From an uncultured Clostridium sp. (lineage in GTDB: Bacteria > Bacillota > Clostridia > Clostridiales > Clostridiaceae): DNA of 64,000 nt. Below are positions 27,975-35,462 of the stretch, in pieces (the first letter of the stretch is position 1; the number at the start of each line of letters is the position of its first letter). A program made the translations under genes and the position numbers. The notes below the pieces were generated by a model, which saw only the letters and a program-made list of their open reading frames with translations, did no database searches and was not told the DNA's origin. Location of the stretch: positions 57,095 to 121,094 of the forward strand of contig NZ_CAAGHK010000013.1 of NCBI RefSeq assembly GCF_900769625.1. Direction: 5' to 3'.

Positions 27975-28658
27975 GTGAAAACAATAGAATTAAAAATTGA
28001 CAGACAGGAAGTATTAAGATATCTGGGGTATAGAGGTCAGGAAATTGATCATAATATGACTGAAATGATTGATGAATGCAGGAAAGAAGTTCAAAATGTA
28101 ATATTACCAAGAGCTGTTTATGAATATAAAAAAATAAGCAGTACAGATAAAGGTATCGAGATAGATGGAACAAACTTAATCTTAAGCGGAAAAGACATTG
28201 CAGAGCATCTGAAGAATTCTAAGGAATGTTTATTTATGGCTGTTACTTTAGGAAATGATATAGAAAAGAGAACACGTCTATATGAAAAAGTAAATCTTAC
28301 AAAGGCACTTATAATAGATGCATGTGCAACTACTGCTGTTGAAGAAGTATGTGATATCATAGAAGAAAAAGTGAGGAAAGAGGCAGAATCAATGGGGATG
28401 AATATAACATTCAGATATAGTCCTGGATATGGGGATCTGCCTTTAGATATACAGAATAATTTTCTGCGTGTGTTAGATGCACAAAAGAAAATCGGTCTTA
28501 CTGTTTCGGAAAATAATCTTTTATTTCCAAGAAAATCTGTTACAGCAATAATAGGTATAGTAAGTGCCGATATTAAAATAAATAAGAAAAGTTGTGAAAA
28601 CTGCAGCAACTATAATAACTGCACTTTCAGAAGAGAAGGAGAAAATTGTGGGGCTTAA
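27975..28658 (+). CDS. Free-standing methionine synthase activation-domain protein
   Basis: Protein of 227 residues equivalent to the C-terminal reactivation domain of cobalamin-dependent methionine synthase. It binds SAM for reductive remethylation of oxidised cob(II)alamin. The RYSPGYGDLPLDIQ motif matches the family RxSPGYxxxP SAM-binding signature, and LNxxxxIGLTVSENNLLFPRKSV-like sequence follows. The C-terminus has a cysteine cluster (SCENCSNYNNC) that could bind metal. GTG 27975 follows GGTGGTGA. It overlaps the MetH gene by 11 bases and is under the SAM riboswitch. Confidence 0.9.
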   Translation: MKTIELKIDRQEVLRYLGYRGQEIDHNMTEMIDECRKEVQNVILPRAVYEYKKISSTDKGIEIDGTNLILSGKDIAEHLKNSKECLFMAVTLGNDIEKRTRLYEKVNLTKALIIDACATTAVEEVCDIIEEKVRKEAESMGMNITFRYSPGYGDLPLDIQNNFLRVLDAQKKIGLTVSENNLLFPRKSVTAIIGIVSADIKINKKSCENCSNYNNCTFRREGENCGA

Positions 28659-31050
28659 AGAATTAATAAAAGAAAGAATATTGATATTTGATGGAGCAAT
28701 GGGAACAATGCTTCAGAAAAAAGGATTAAAAGTTGGAGAAAATCCAGAATTACTAAATATTAAATCTCCAGAAATAATAGAAGAAGTACATAGGGAATAC
28801 ATTGAAAGCGGAGCAAATGTCATAACAACTAATACATTTGGTGCAAATGAAAGGAAGCTGAAGCTTTGCAATCTTCAAGTAGAGGATGCAGTAGATGCAG
28901 CTGTGAAAATAGCAAAGAAAGCAATTGGAGATAGAGAAGTTTACGTTGCACTTGATATCGGGCCTATTGGTGAACTTCTTGAACCTATGGGAACATTAAG
29001 TTTTGACGATGCTTATGAAATATTTAAGCGTCAGATTGTGCAGGGAGTAAAGTCAGGTGCAGATGTTATTCTTTTTGAAACAATGACTGATTTATATGAA
29101 CTTAAGGCAGCTGTTCTGGCAGCAAAAGAAAACAGCAATCTTCCTGTACTGTGTACAATGACTTTTGAAGAAAATGGAAGGACATTTACAGGCTGTCTTC
29201 CAGAAGCAATGGTAATGGTTCTTGATGGACTTGGAGTGGATGCACTTGGTGTTAACTGTTCATTAGGACCAAAACAGCTGAAACCTATTGTAGAGGAAAT
29301 ATGTAGAGTATCAAATATTCCTGTGATGGTTCAGCCAAATGCTGGTCTGCCAACATTATCAATAAATAACGAAACAAAATATGATGTTACAAAAGAAGAA
29401 TTTGCAGAAACATTATGCAGTTTTGTTGATGATGGTGTAAGCATAATTGGTGGCTGCTGTGGTACAACGCCAGAATATATAAAGGAACTTTCTGAAAGAA
29501 CAAAAAATAAGACTGTTATAAAAAGAGAAAAAAATTATTATTCAGCCTTATGTACGCCTTCAAAGATTGTTAAAATTGATGGAATAAGAATTGTCGGAGA
29601 AAGAATCAATCCAACAGGAAAGAAATTATTCAAACAGGCACTCATAAATGGTGATATGGATTATATATTAAATACAGCCGTTGCTCAAACAGAAGCAGGT
29701 GCACATCTTCTCGATGTAAATGTAGGTCTTCCACAGATTAATGAGCCGGAAATGATGCAGAAGGTCATTAAGGAAATTCAGGGAATACTTGATATACCAC
29801 TTCAAATTGATTCATCTGACAGAGAAGCAATTGAAAAAGGGTTGAGATATTATAATGGAAAGTCTAATCTTAATTCGGTCAATGGTGAAGATAAGGTGCT
29901 GGAAAGCATTCTTCCGCTTGTAAAGAAATATGGAGCTAATGTAATAGGACTGACATTAGATGAAAATGGAATACCAGCTAAGGCAGAAGAAAGATTTAAA
30001 ATTGCTGAAAAAATAGTCAAAAAAGCAGCTGAATATGGTATCAGAAAAGAAAATGTCTTTATAGACTGCCTTGTACTGACAGTATCAGCGCAGCAGGCAG
30101 AAGTTCAGGAAACATTGAAAGCTGTGAGAATGGTAAAAGAGAAGCTGGGAGTGAAGACGCTTCTGGGGGTTTCTAACATATCATTTGGTCTTCCAAACAG
30201 AAAGATTATCAATGAAACATTTTTAGCATTAGCTCTGGCAAACGGACTAGATCTTCCAATAATTAATCCAAATGAAAATGGAATGATAAGAGTTATAGAT
30301 TCTTATAATGTACTTTATAATTATGATAAGGGTTCAGAGTATTATATAAAGAATTATGCAGATGTTATTATTGAAAGTAGCACAGAAGTGAAAAAAGATA
30401 AAAACAAACCTATTTCATCTGAAAGTACAGAACATGATTTAAAGTATATTGTCATAAAAGGATTAAAGGAAGAAGCAAAGTCTGAAACAATTGAGCTGCT
30501 GAAAGTAAAGAAGCCACTGGAAATTGTTAATGAATATTTAATACCAGCTTTAGATGAAGTAGGTGAAAAATACGAAAAGGGAATTTTATTTCTTCCACAG
30601 CTGATACAGGCGGCTGAGACTGTTAAAAATTCATTTGCTGTATTAAAAGCTGAGATTTCTAAAAACAATCAGCAGGCAATATCAAAGGGAAAGATAATTG
30701 TTGCAACTGTAAAAGGTGATATTCATGATATTGGAAAAAATATAGTTAAGGTAATACTTGAGAACTATGGTTATGAAATGATAGATCTAGGAAAGGATGT
30801 ACCTGTTGAAACTGTTGTCAGCGAAGCAAAGAAACATGATGTCAAACTGATAGGCCTCAGTGCATTGATGACAACTACGCTTAGAAGTATGGAAGATACA
30901 ATTAAAGCATTAAAAGATGATGGATACTGCGGAAAAGTATTCGTGGGAGGAGCAGTACTTACTCCTGAATATGCAGAACAGATAGGCGCAGATTTTTATG
31001 CAAAGGATGCTAAGGAATCAGTTGAAATTGCAAAACAGGTTTTGTGCTAA
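28648..31050 (+). CDS. metH: Cobalamin-dependent methionine synthase, without activation domain
   Basis: Transfers a methyl group from methyltetrahydrofolate to homocysteine via cobalamin. Domains in order: homocysteine-binding barrel (residues 1-290, opening FDGAMGTMLQ, zinc ligands in GVNCSLGP and GGCCGTTPEYI), pterin-binding barrel (about 310-570, GERINPTGKK, LDVNVGLP), B12 cap (about 600-670), and cobalamin domain (about 675-800) with GDIHDIGKNIV, which supplies the axial His. It is about 800 residues against 1,200 for E. coli MetH because the activation domain is encoded separately upstream. GTG 28648 after AAGGAG is chosen over GTG 28594. Confidence 0.95.
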   Translation: MGLKELIKERILIFDGAMGTMLQKKGLKVGENPELLNIKSPEIIEEVHREYIESGANVITTNTFGANERKLKLCNLQVEDAVDAAVKIAKKAIGDREVYVALDIGPIGELLEPMGTLSFDDAYEIFKRQIVQGVKSGADVILFETMTDLYELKAAVLAAKENSNLPVLCTMTFEENGRTFTGCLPEAMVMVLDGLGVDALGVNCSLGPKQLKPIVEEICRVSNIPVMVQPNAGLPTLSINNETKYDVTKEEFAETLCSFVDDGVSIIGGCCGTTPEYIKELSERTKNKTVIKREKNYYSALCTPSKIVKIDGIRIVGERINPTGKKLFKQALINGDMDYILNTAVAQTEAGAHLLDVNVGLPQINEPEMMQKVIKEIQGILDIPLQIDSSDREAIEKGLRYYNGKSNLNSVNGEDKVLESILPLVKKYGANVIGLTLDENGIPAKAEERFKIAEKIVKKAAEYGIRKENVFIDCLVLTVSAQQAEVQETLKAVRMVKEKLGVKTLLGVSNISFGLPNRKIINETFLALALANGLDLPIINPNENGMIRVIDSYNVLYNYDKGSEYYIKNYADVIIESSTEVKKDKNKPISSESTEHDLKYIVIKGLKEEAKSETIELLKVKKPLEIVNEYLIPALDEVGEKYEKGILFLPQLIQAAETVKNSFAVLKAEISKNNQQAISKGKIIVATVKGDIHDIGKNIVKVILENYGYEMIDLGKDVPVETVVSEAKKHDVKLIGLSALMTTTLRSMEDTIKALKDDGYCGKVFVGGAVLTPEYAEQIGADFYAKDAKESVEIAKQVLC

Positions 31051-31172
31051 TGTAAGTAAGACTTGAGCATAATAATATAAAAATTTAATTTTATAGTTCA
31101 ATTAGTAGAGGATTAATAGTATTTTAGTATAAAGTTAATAAATAAATATAAGGTTAAGTATAGTTTTTAATT

Positions 31173-31406
31173 CTAATCTAAGGCAATTACATCTAAATCA
31201 TCAGGCATAAATATATTGCCTGAGAATTCTCTGCTGCCTTCTTCAAGATATAATCTTTTTCTTTCAGATAGGTTTTTATCTTCAGTATGATATAAAATTA
31301 TATTCTTTACGTTAAGATTGGCAGCATTTGCACATGCATCTTTTACAGTAGCATAGTGCTTTTCATAAGGCTTGAAAATATCCTCATGTCTGGAAATTGG
31401 TAAAAT
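31173..31406 (-). pseudogene. C-terminal remnant of an MBL-fold metallohydrolase
   Basis: A 77-codon open stretch on the reverse strand reads ISRHEDIFKPYEKHYATVKD, then NVKNIILYHTEDKNLSERKR and ends FMPDDLDVIALD followed by TAG. This is the C-terminal third of RNase Z-like MBL hydrolases found in clostridia. An in-frame TGA lies just before it, no start or ribosome site exists, and the metal-binding HxHxDH part is missing. The upstream break falls next to a dispersed repeat at 31437. The product is therefore probably not made. Confidence 0.75.
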
Positions 31407-31436
31407 TCATATATAAATATATATAGCACTATGAAA

Positions 31437-31476
31437 TCTATAATTTACAATTGTCTAATGTTCATTGTTAATTGAA
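31437..31476. repeat. Dispersed intergenic repeat, partial copy
   Basis: The segment around ATTGTCTAATGTTCATTGTT matches 60507-60530 (ATTGTCCAATGCCAATTGTT) at about 22 of 26 positions. It sits 30 bases beyond the broken end of the MBL-hydrolase remnant. Confidence 0.55.
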
Positions 31477-31649
31477 TATCTATATTATAAAATTAATGCG
31501 AAAATAAGACAACTATATAAAAGGGATGAATAATTTTAAATATTATGTGTATATTGAAGGATAATATTATGAAAAAAGTAAATGTAAATGATTAAATTTT
31601 TTTTATGTTTAAAGTTTTTTAAATATCTTTACTTGTGAAATGCACTAAT

Positions 31650-31680
31650 ATATACTAGTGTATATACAGTTGATGTATAT
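31650..31680. promoter_or_regulatory. Two overlapping palindromes, candidate operator
   Basis: ATATAC-TAGT-GTATAT (31650-31665) overlaps ATATACA-GTTGA-TGTATAT (31662-31680, perfect seven-base arms). They lie about 100 bases before the ECF S-component start and look like a repressor site. A niacin-responsive repressor (NiaR) would fit if the transporter is NiaX, but this is inference. Confidence 0.5.
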
Positions 31681-31778
31681 TTATAAAAACGGACAGGTAT
31701 TTTGAAAACAACTCGTGACTGTTCAAATCTTTTAATATACAAAATAATTGTTATGTAAAATCAAGGGGGATTTGTATA

Positions 31779-32318
31779 ATGAACAATAAAGTCAAGCAGA
31801 TGGTGTATGCAGGATTACTGACGGCACTAGCAATAATTATTCCAATTCAATTTTCATTCTTAAAGATATTTATACCACCAGCATTTACAGCTACTCTGGC
31901 TGCGCATGTTCCAATGATGCTGTCAATGTTAATTTCACCTTTTGTAGCAGTAATTGTCGGAATTGGATCTACAATTGGCTTTGCGATAACTGGTCTTCCA
32001 ATGCCAGTAGTGGCAAGGGCAGCGACTCATATAGCTGTAGGTTATATTGGTGCAAAGATAATAATTAAGAACCGTAGTTATGTACAAGCAGTATTGATTA
32101 CAGGACCAATCCATGGATTGTTAGAAATGATTGTTGTAATTCCATTTATAGGACTTACAGTTAACTGGGCACTTGTTGTTACTTTAGTTGGAAGTATAAT
32201 GCATCATATGGTTGATGGAGTAATTGCTTATGTAATTGTCAAAGCTGTAGCAAAATCAAGAAATAAAGATATATATGATGCTTTTGGTGAATTTACAGTT
32301 CAACAGGCATATCAATAG
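31779..32318 (+). CDS. ECF transporter substrate-binding (S) subunit, possibly niacin type
   Basis: Membrane protein of 179 residues with about six hydrophobic segments. It has the S-component N-terminal helix with KQMVYAGLLTALAIIIP (the Ala-rich helix that docks to EcfT) and FIPPAFTATLAAHVPMMLSM, which resembles NiaX-type (niacin) S subunits; riboflavin or other vitamins cannot be excluded. No EcfA or EcfT gene lies in the window, so it would share an energising module encoded elsewhere (group II ECF). AAGGGGG precedes ATG 31779. Preceded by two overlapping palindromes. Confidence 0.75.
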   Translation: MNNKVKQMVYAGLLTALAIIIPIQFSFLKIFIPPAFTATLAAHVPMMLSMLISPFVAVIVGIGSTIGFAITGLPMPVVARAATHIAVGYIGAKIIIKNRSYVQAVLITGPIHGLLEMIVVIPFIGLTVNWALVVTLVGSIMHHMVDGVIAYVIVKAVAKSRNKDIYDAFGEFTVQQAYQ

Positions 32319-32410
32319 ATTTTTAGCAGATAATCAGAAAAAAGATTTATAAGATTTATTAAAAAATTCTATTTATAGAATATATATTAAATTTTAAAAA
32401 TATCAAAAAG

Positions 32411-32462
32411 CATTAGTTTGGAGTGTTTTACTGAAATACACTTTAAATTAGTGTTTTTTTAT
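32411..32462 (+). terminator. Rho-independent terminator
   Basis: CATTAGTTTGGAGTGTTT pairs with AAATACACTTTAAATTAGTG (G-U pairs included) and ends in TTTTTTTA. It closes the ECF gene. The remaining bases to 32695 hold no gene. Confidence 0.8.
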
Positions 32463-32695
32463 ATTTAAAATATATTCTTTGTATATGACTATGATGGAAA
32501 TAATACCATTTTGAATTCAAAATCAAAAAATAGTAGCGAAAATATAAAAAAGATATAGACAAATATATTAAATATCATATAATAAGTGTAGAATAGTAAA
32601 ATAAATATGTAGAATTTTAATATATTGCTTTGATTAATCAGAATGTATTTTATAAAATAAGTATTTAATGCTAATAAAATTATGAGGTGAGCATA

Positions 32696-32941
32696 GTGGA
32701 AGAAAAAGAAATAATGTCATTCAGAGATGAAGATGGAAACAAAGTAGATTTTGAAGCAGTTGCTAAAATTTATTTAGAAGAGCAGGGGTATCTTTTATTA
32801 TCTCCATTAGATGAAGATAATGATGATATGTTTGCCTTCAGAATTGACATAAATGAAGAGGGAAAAGAAGAACTTAATCTTGTTGAAGATGATAAGGAGT
32901 TCGAAGAAATAAAGAAAGAATATAAGAAATTATTATACTAA
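32696..32941 (+). CDS. DUF1292-like small acidic protein
   Basis: 81-residue acidic protein with the layout of DUF1292 proteins: an early SFRDEDGNKVDFEAVAKI strand-turn-strand, YLLLSPLDEDNDDMFAFRID in the middle, and ELNLVEDDKEFEEIKKEY at the end. DUF1292 proteins have no established function. GTG 32696 follows GAGGTGA, which rules out the longer GTG 32687 start. The next gene begins 17 bases on, so they are likely co-transcribed. Confidence 0.8.
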   Translation: MEEKEIMSFRDEDGNKVDFEAVAKIYLEEQGYLLLSPLDEDNDDMFAFRIDINEEGKEELNLVEDDKEFEEIKKEYKKLLY

Positions 32942-32958
32942 AAGATGAGGTGACTAAA

Positions 32959-33354
32959 TTGGATATTTCAGAAATAAAAAGTTTTTTAGAAGATAATGAT
33001 TTATCTGATGTTGAAGAAATAAAACAAGAAGATGATTATATATTAGTAAAGTTTTACTATGACTTTGATAAAGAAGAACTATTGGCAGCAAAAAGCTACT
33101 CTAATGAAGAAAGCGATTTTGAACCAGAAAGTGATGAGTGGTATAATGAATATTATATACCATACCTAAAAGAAATTGCCGAAGATAATATAGAATCCAT
33201 CATAGAAGATACTGCTGAAGAGTTTGAAATAGAAGGCAGATATAAAGAACTTGGAATGGAAAGCGGAGATTTGGGATATCTTAGATTTTTAGCAGTGTTC
33301 TCAGAAGAACTTGATGAAGCAGAAATGGAAGATATTTTAAACGATTATAAATAG
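32959..33354 (+). CDS. Small acidic hypothetical protein
   Basis: 131-residue acidic cytoplasmic protein that I do not recognise. The N-terminal part (LEDNDLSDVEEIKQEDDYIL) and YIPYLKEIAEDNIESIIEDT suggest mixed strand and helix content; there is no signal peptide or membrane segment. TTG 32959 is preferred because GATGAGGTGA (32944-32953) sits just before it, and the GTG at 32950 is inside that site. It follows the DUF1292-like gene closely and precedes the 6S RNA promoter. Confidence 0.75.
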   Translation: MDISEIKSFLEDNDLSDVEEIKQEDDYILVKFYYDFDKEELLAAKSYSNEESDFEPESDEWYNEYYIPYLKEIAEDNIESIIEDTAEEFEIEGRYKELGMESGDLGYLRFLAVFSEELDEAEMEDILNDYK

Positions 33355-33388
33355 TAATAAATTGAATAGAGCAAACTCTAAATTTCTA

Positions 33389-33416
33389 TTGAAAATCTAA
33401 AAACTTATGATATAAT
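33389..33416 (+). promoter_or_regulatory. SigA-type promoter of the 6S RNA gene
   Basis: TTGAAA (33389-33394), 16-base spacer, TATAAT (33411-33416). The predicted start of transcription coincides with the 5' end of the structured RNA. Confidence 0.8.
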
Positions 33417-33424
33417 AAAAGCAT

Positions 33425-33650
33425 AGATTTCCTGAGATGTGCGCTTAGCTTACGATATTCAACCTACATTACATTATCGGGATTTGCAAAATACTTAAAT
33501 ATGTCGGGCTTCATTTAATTACATCATGTAACAGAAGATGACAGATGTGAGTTGCGCTTAACCCACCTGCGAGGCGCAGGTTTTGAATATTTAAGTGAAC
33601 GGCATGTTGGGAGCTATGTTTTTGAAGATAACACCTCAGTAATGGGGTGT
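33425..33650 (+). ncRNA. ssrS: Probable 6S RNA
   Basis: No open frame lies here, but it has its own promoter and terminator. The 5' end ATTTCCTGAGATGTGCGC closely resembles the 6S closing stem (E. coli begins ATTTCTCTGAGATGTTCGC). It pairs with ACACCTCAGTAAT at the 3' end. A long inner stem pairs ACTTAAATAT (about 33492-33501) with ATATTTAAGT (about 33586-33595), and a GC-rich hairpin CCTGCG/CGCAGG lies between. 6S RNA binds the housekeeping RNA polymerase holoenzyme. SRP RNA, RNase P and tmRNA signatures are absent. The class call rests on the end sequences and layout. Confidence 0.72.
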
Positions 33651-33656
33651 TTTTTT
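33630..33656 (+). terminator. Terminator of the 6S RNA gene
   Basis: AACACC pairs with GGTGTT, followed by TTTTTTT. It overlaps the 3' strand of the 6S closing stem. Confidence 0.75.
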
Positions 33657-33805
33657 GTAGTGAAATTTTGAAATAATCTTTGAGATTAAAAAGAATTGAA
33701 ATAAAGAAAAGATTATATATATGTATTCATATAAACATACCATTATCAAATTATTGAGTAAACTGCATTATTGATCAGATAACTTGACAATGGTATAAAA
33801 ATAAA

Positions 33806-34015
33806 TCATGCAACTAATTCACGATTAGTCTTGTTACTATTATGTATATAGATTGAAAATAATCTTTTCTGATATAGAACGATATATTTGTCCAGGTTTT
33901 GCGATAAAGCTACCATTATGGTATTAGTGGGATACATAAAATTAAGTAAGAAGCTGAGTAGCACCTTTCGTAAATAAATACTATATTTAAGTCTGATTAG
34001 TATTAAAAAATTCAT
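33806..34015 (-). CDS. Spo0E-like aspartyl-phosphate phosphatase
   Basis: 69-residue protein with the Spo0E-family signature VALSQNLDKYIVLYQKR (family SQxLDxxI) preceded by one helix, LRKVLLSFLLNF, in the expected helix-turn-helix arrangement. Spo0E-type phosphatases are known to dephosphorylate Spo0A~P and hold back sporulation. The ATG at 34015 has a good GAGGTGA ribosome site, which supports a real gene. It is more hydrophobic in helix 1 than usual, and the C-terminal tail is unlike known members. It stands alone between the 6S RNA and ynzC. Confidence 0.65.
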   Translation of the reverse strand: MNFLILIRLKYSIYLRKVLLSFLLNFMYPTNTIMVALSQNLDKYIVLYQKRLFSIYIHNSNKTNRELVA

Positions 34016-34320
34016 AATTTCACCTCTATTTACTATAATTGGATAAATTGTATAGATATATTATAAACATTTAGGGGGATTTTGTAAAAGGTTTTTGTGA
34101 TACAATAATTGATAATATTTAACAAAAAATTTAAAAACCTTTTAAAAATATAAAATAAACTAATCCATAAAACATAAAAATACATTAATGTATATTAATA
34201 TAAATTAGCTTTTTCTACAATTATTTTTTTGTGATAAATATTTATGTCGAATTATTTGATATTGATTATATGCTGCAAAATAGGTAAAATTATTGTTATA
34301 AGAGAGAAAGGATGATTGTT
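34016..34320. other. AT-rich divergent intergenic region
   Basis: About 305 bases between the Spo0E-like gene and ynzC. Several TATAAT-like stretches are present, but no promoter with a good -35, no hairpin and no coding sequence stood out. Confidence 0.5.
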
Positions 34321-34506
34321 ATGGATATTCAAAAGATGAAAATAGAAGAAGTTGTAGAAAAAATAAATATATTATATAAGACTAGTCAGGAAAGAGAACT
34401 GAGTGCAGAAGAAAAGGAATTTCAAGCAGGTCTTAGAAAAAGATATATAGATAATATAAAGAGAAACTTCAGAGCTCAGTTGGATAGTATAGAAAGAAAA
34501 AAATAG
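34321..34506 (+). CDS. ynzC: DUF896 (YnzC/UPF0291) family protein
   Basis: 61-residue helical hairpin protein of the YnzC family, with INILYKTSQERELSAEEKEF and LRKRYIDNIKRNFRAQLDSI, the family's two conserved halves. In Bacillus, ynzC lies in the LexA-controlled yneA operon, but no function is established. ATG 34321 is used because AAAGGA (34306-34311) precedes it at normal spacing; the in-frame ATG at 34312 overlaps that site. It precedes hprK by 17 bases. Confidence 0.9.
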   Translation: MDIQKMKIEEVVEKINILYKTSQERELSAEEKEFQAGLRKRYIDNIKRNFRAQLDSIERKK

Positions 34507-34523
34507 TTAGAGGATGATAAGGA

Positions 34524-35435
34524 TTGGGAGTTAATGTTAAAAAATTAATTGATGATTTTAATTTAGAAGTTTTAGTAGAGGGAAATGAAGATGTTGAAAT
34601 ATCGGTAAACGATATAAATAGACCAGGTCTTCAACTGGCAGGATTTTATAACTACTTTGCACCAGAAAGAATTCAGGTTATTGGAAAAGCTGAATGGAGT
34701 TTTCTTGATGACATGCAGATTGAATTAAGGAAAAAACGTGTCAAAAAATATTTTACATTTGATATAAACTGTTTAATAATAACAAGAGGATTAGAGCCGC
34801 ATACAGAATTTATAAAAGAAGCTAGAAAGCATAATGTATGGGTTCTTAGAACCAAGCTTGTAACTACACAGTTTATCAGTAAGACAACTATATATCTTGC
34901 AGATAAGCTTGCACCAGAAACAAGACTTCATGGAGTATTGGTAGACGTTTCAGGTATAGGTATACTTATAACAGGTGAAAGTGGAATAGGTAAGAGTGAA
35001 ACTGCCTTAGAACTTATAAAAAGAGGACACAGACTTGTAACTGATGACGCAGTTGATATAAAAGAAATAGATGGGCAGCTTATAGGAACATCACCTAAGA
35101 TTACAATAGGTATGTTAGAAGTAAGAGGAATAGGAATAATTGATGTTACAACTTTATATGGTTTAAGTTCAGTTGTTCAGCAAAAGGAAATCAAGCTTGT
35201 AATGCATTTTGAACACTGGAAAGATGATAATGATTATGATAGACTTGGTATAGATGATGAATATATGAATATTCTGGGGATTAATGTTAAGAAGCTTACT
35301 GTTCCTGTAAGACCAGGAAGAAATATTGCTGTAATTATTGAAGCAGCAGCAGTAAACTACAGATATGCATTAATGTCTGATGTCACTCCTGTAGATATAA
35401 TAGAAAGTAGAATGAATAATATAAGTGACATGTAA
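34524..35435 (+). CDS. hprK: HPr kinase/phosphorylase
   Basis: Bifunctional enzyme that phosphorylates and dephosphorylates Ser46 of HPr, the key switch of catabolite repression in Firmicutes. The P-loop GESGIGKS is at residues 151-158, followed by RGHRLVTDDAVDIKEID and the HprK signature MHFEHWKDDNDYDRLG; the N-terminal domain is normal. Its 303 residues are the standard length. The start is TTG 34524 after AGAGGA. It probably works with the sucrose PTS at 51 kb and a cre-like site there. Confidence 0.95.
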   Translation: MGVNVKKLIDDFNLEVLVEGNEDVEISVNDINRPGLQLAGFYNYFAPERIQVIGKAEWSFLDDMQIELRKKRVKKYFTFDINCLIITRGLEPHTEFIKEARKHNVWVLRTKLVTTQFISKTTIYLADKLAPETRLHGVLVDVSGIGILITGESGIGKSETALELIKRGHRLVTDDAVDIKEIDGQLIGTSPKITIGMLEVRGIGIIDVTTLYGLSSVVQQKEIKLVMHFEHWKDDNDYDRLGIDDEYMNILGINVKKLTVPVRPGRNIAVIIEAAAVNYRYALMSDVTPVDIIESRMNNISDM

Positions 35436-35462
35436 TAAACTATTCTAAAAGGAGCTTTTTAT

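Noticed and set aside
33425..33650. SRP RNA, tmRNA or RNase P RNA
   Set aside because: The conserved cores of these RNAs are absent, while both ends fit 6S RNA. The raiA RNA could not be excluded from memory, but no raiA gene lies nearby.
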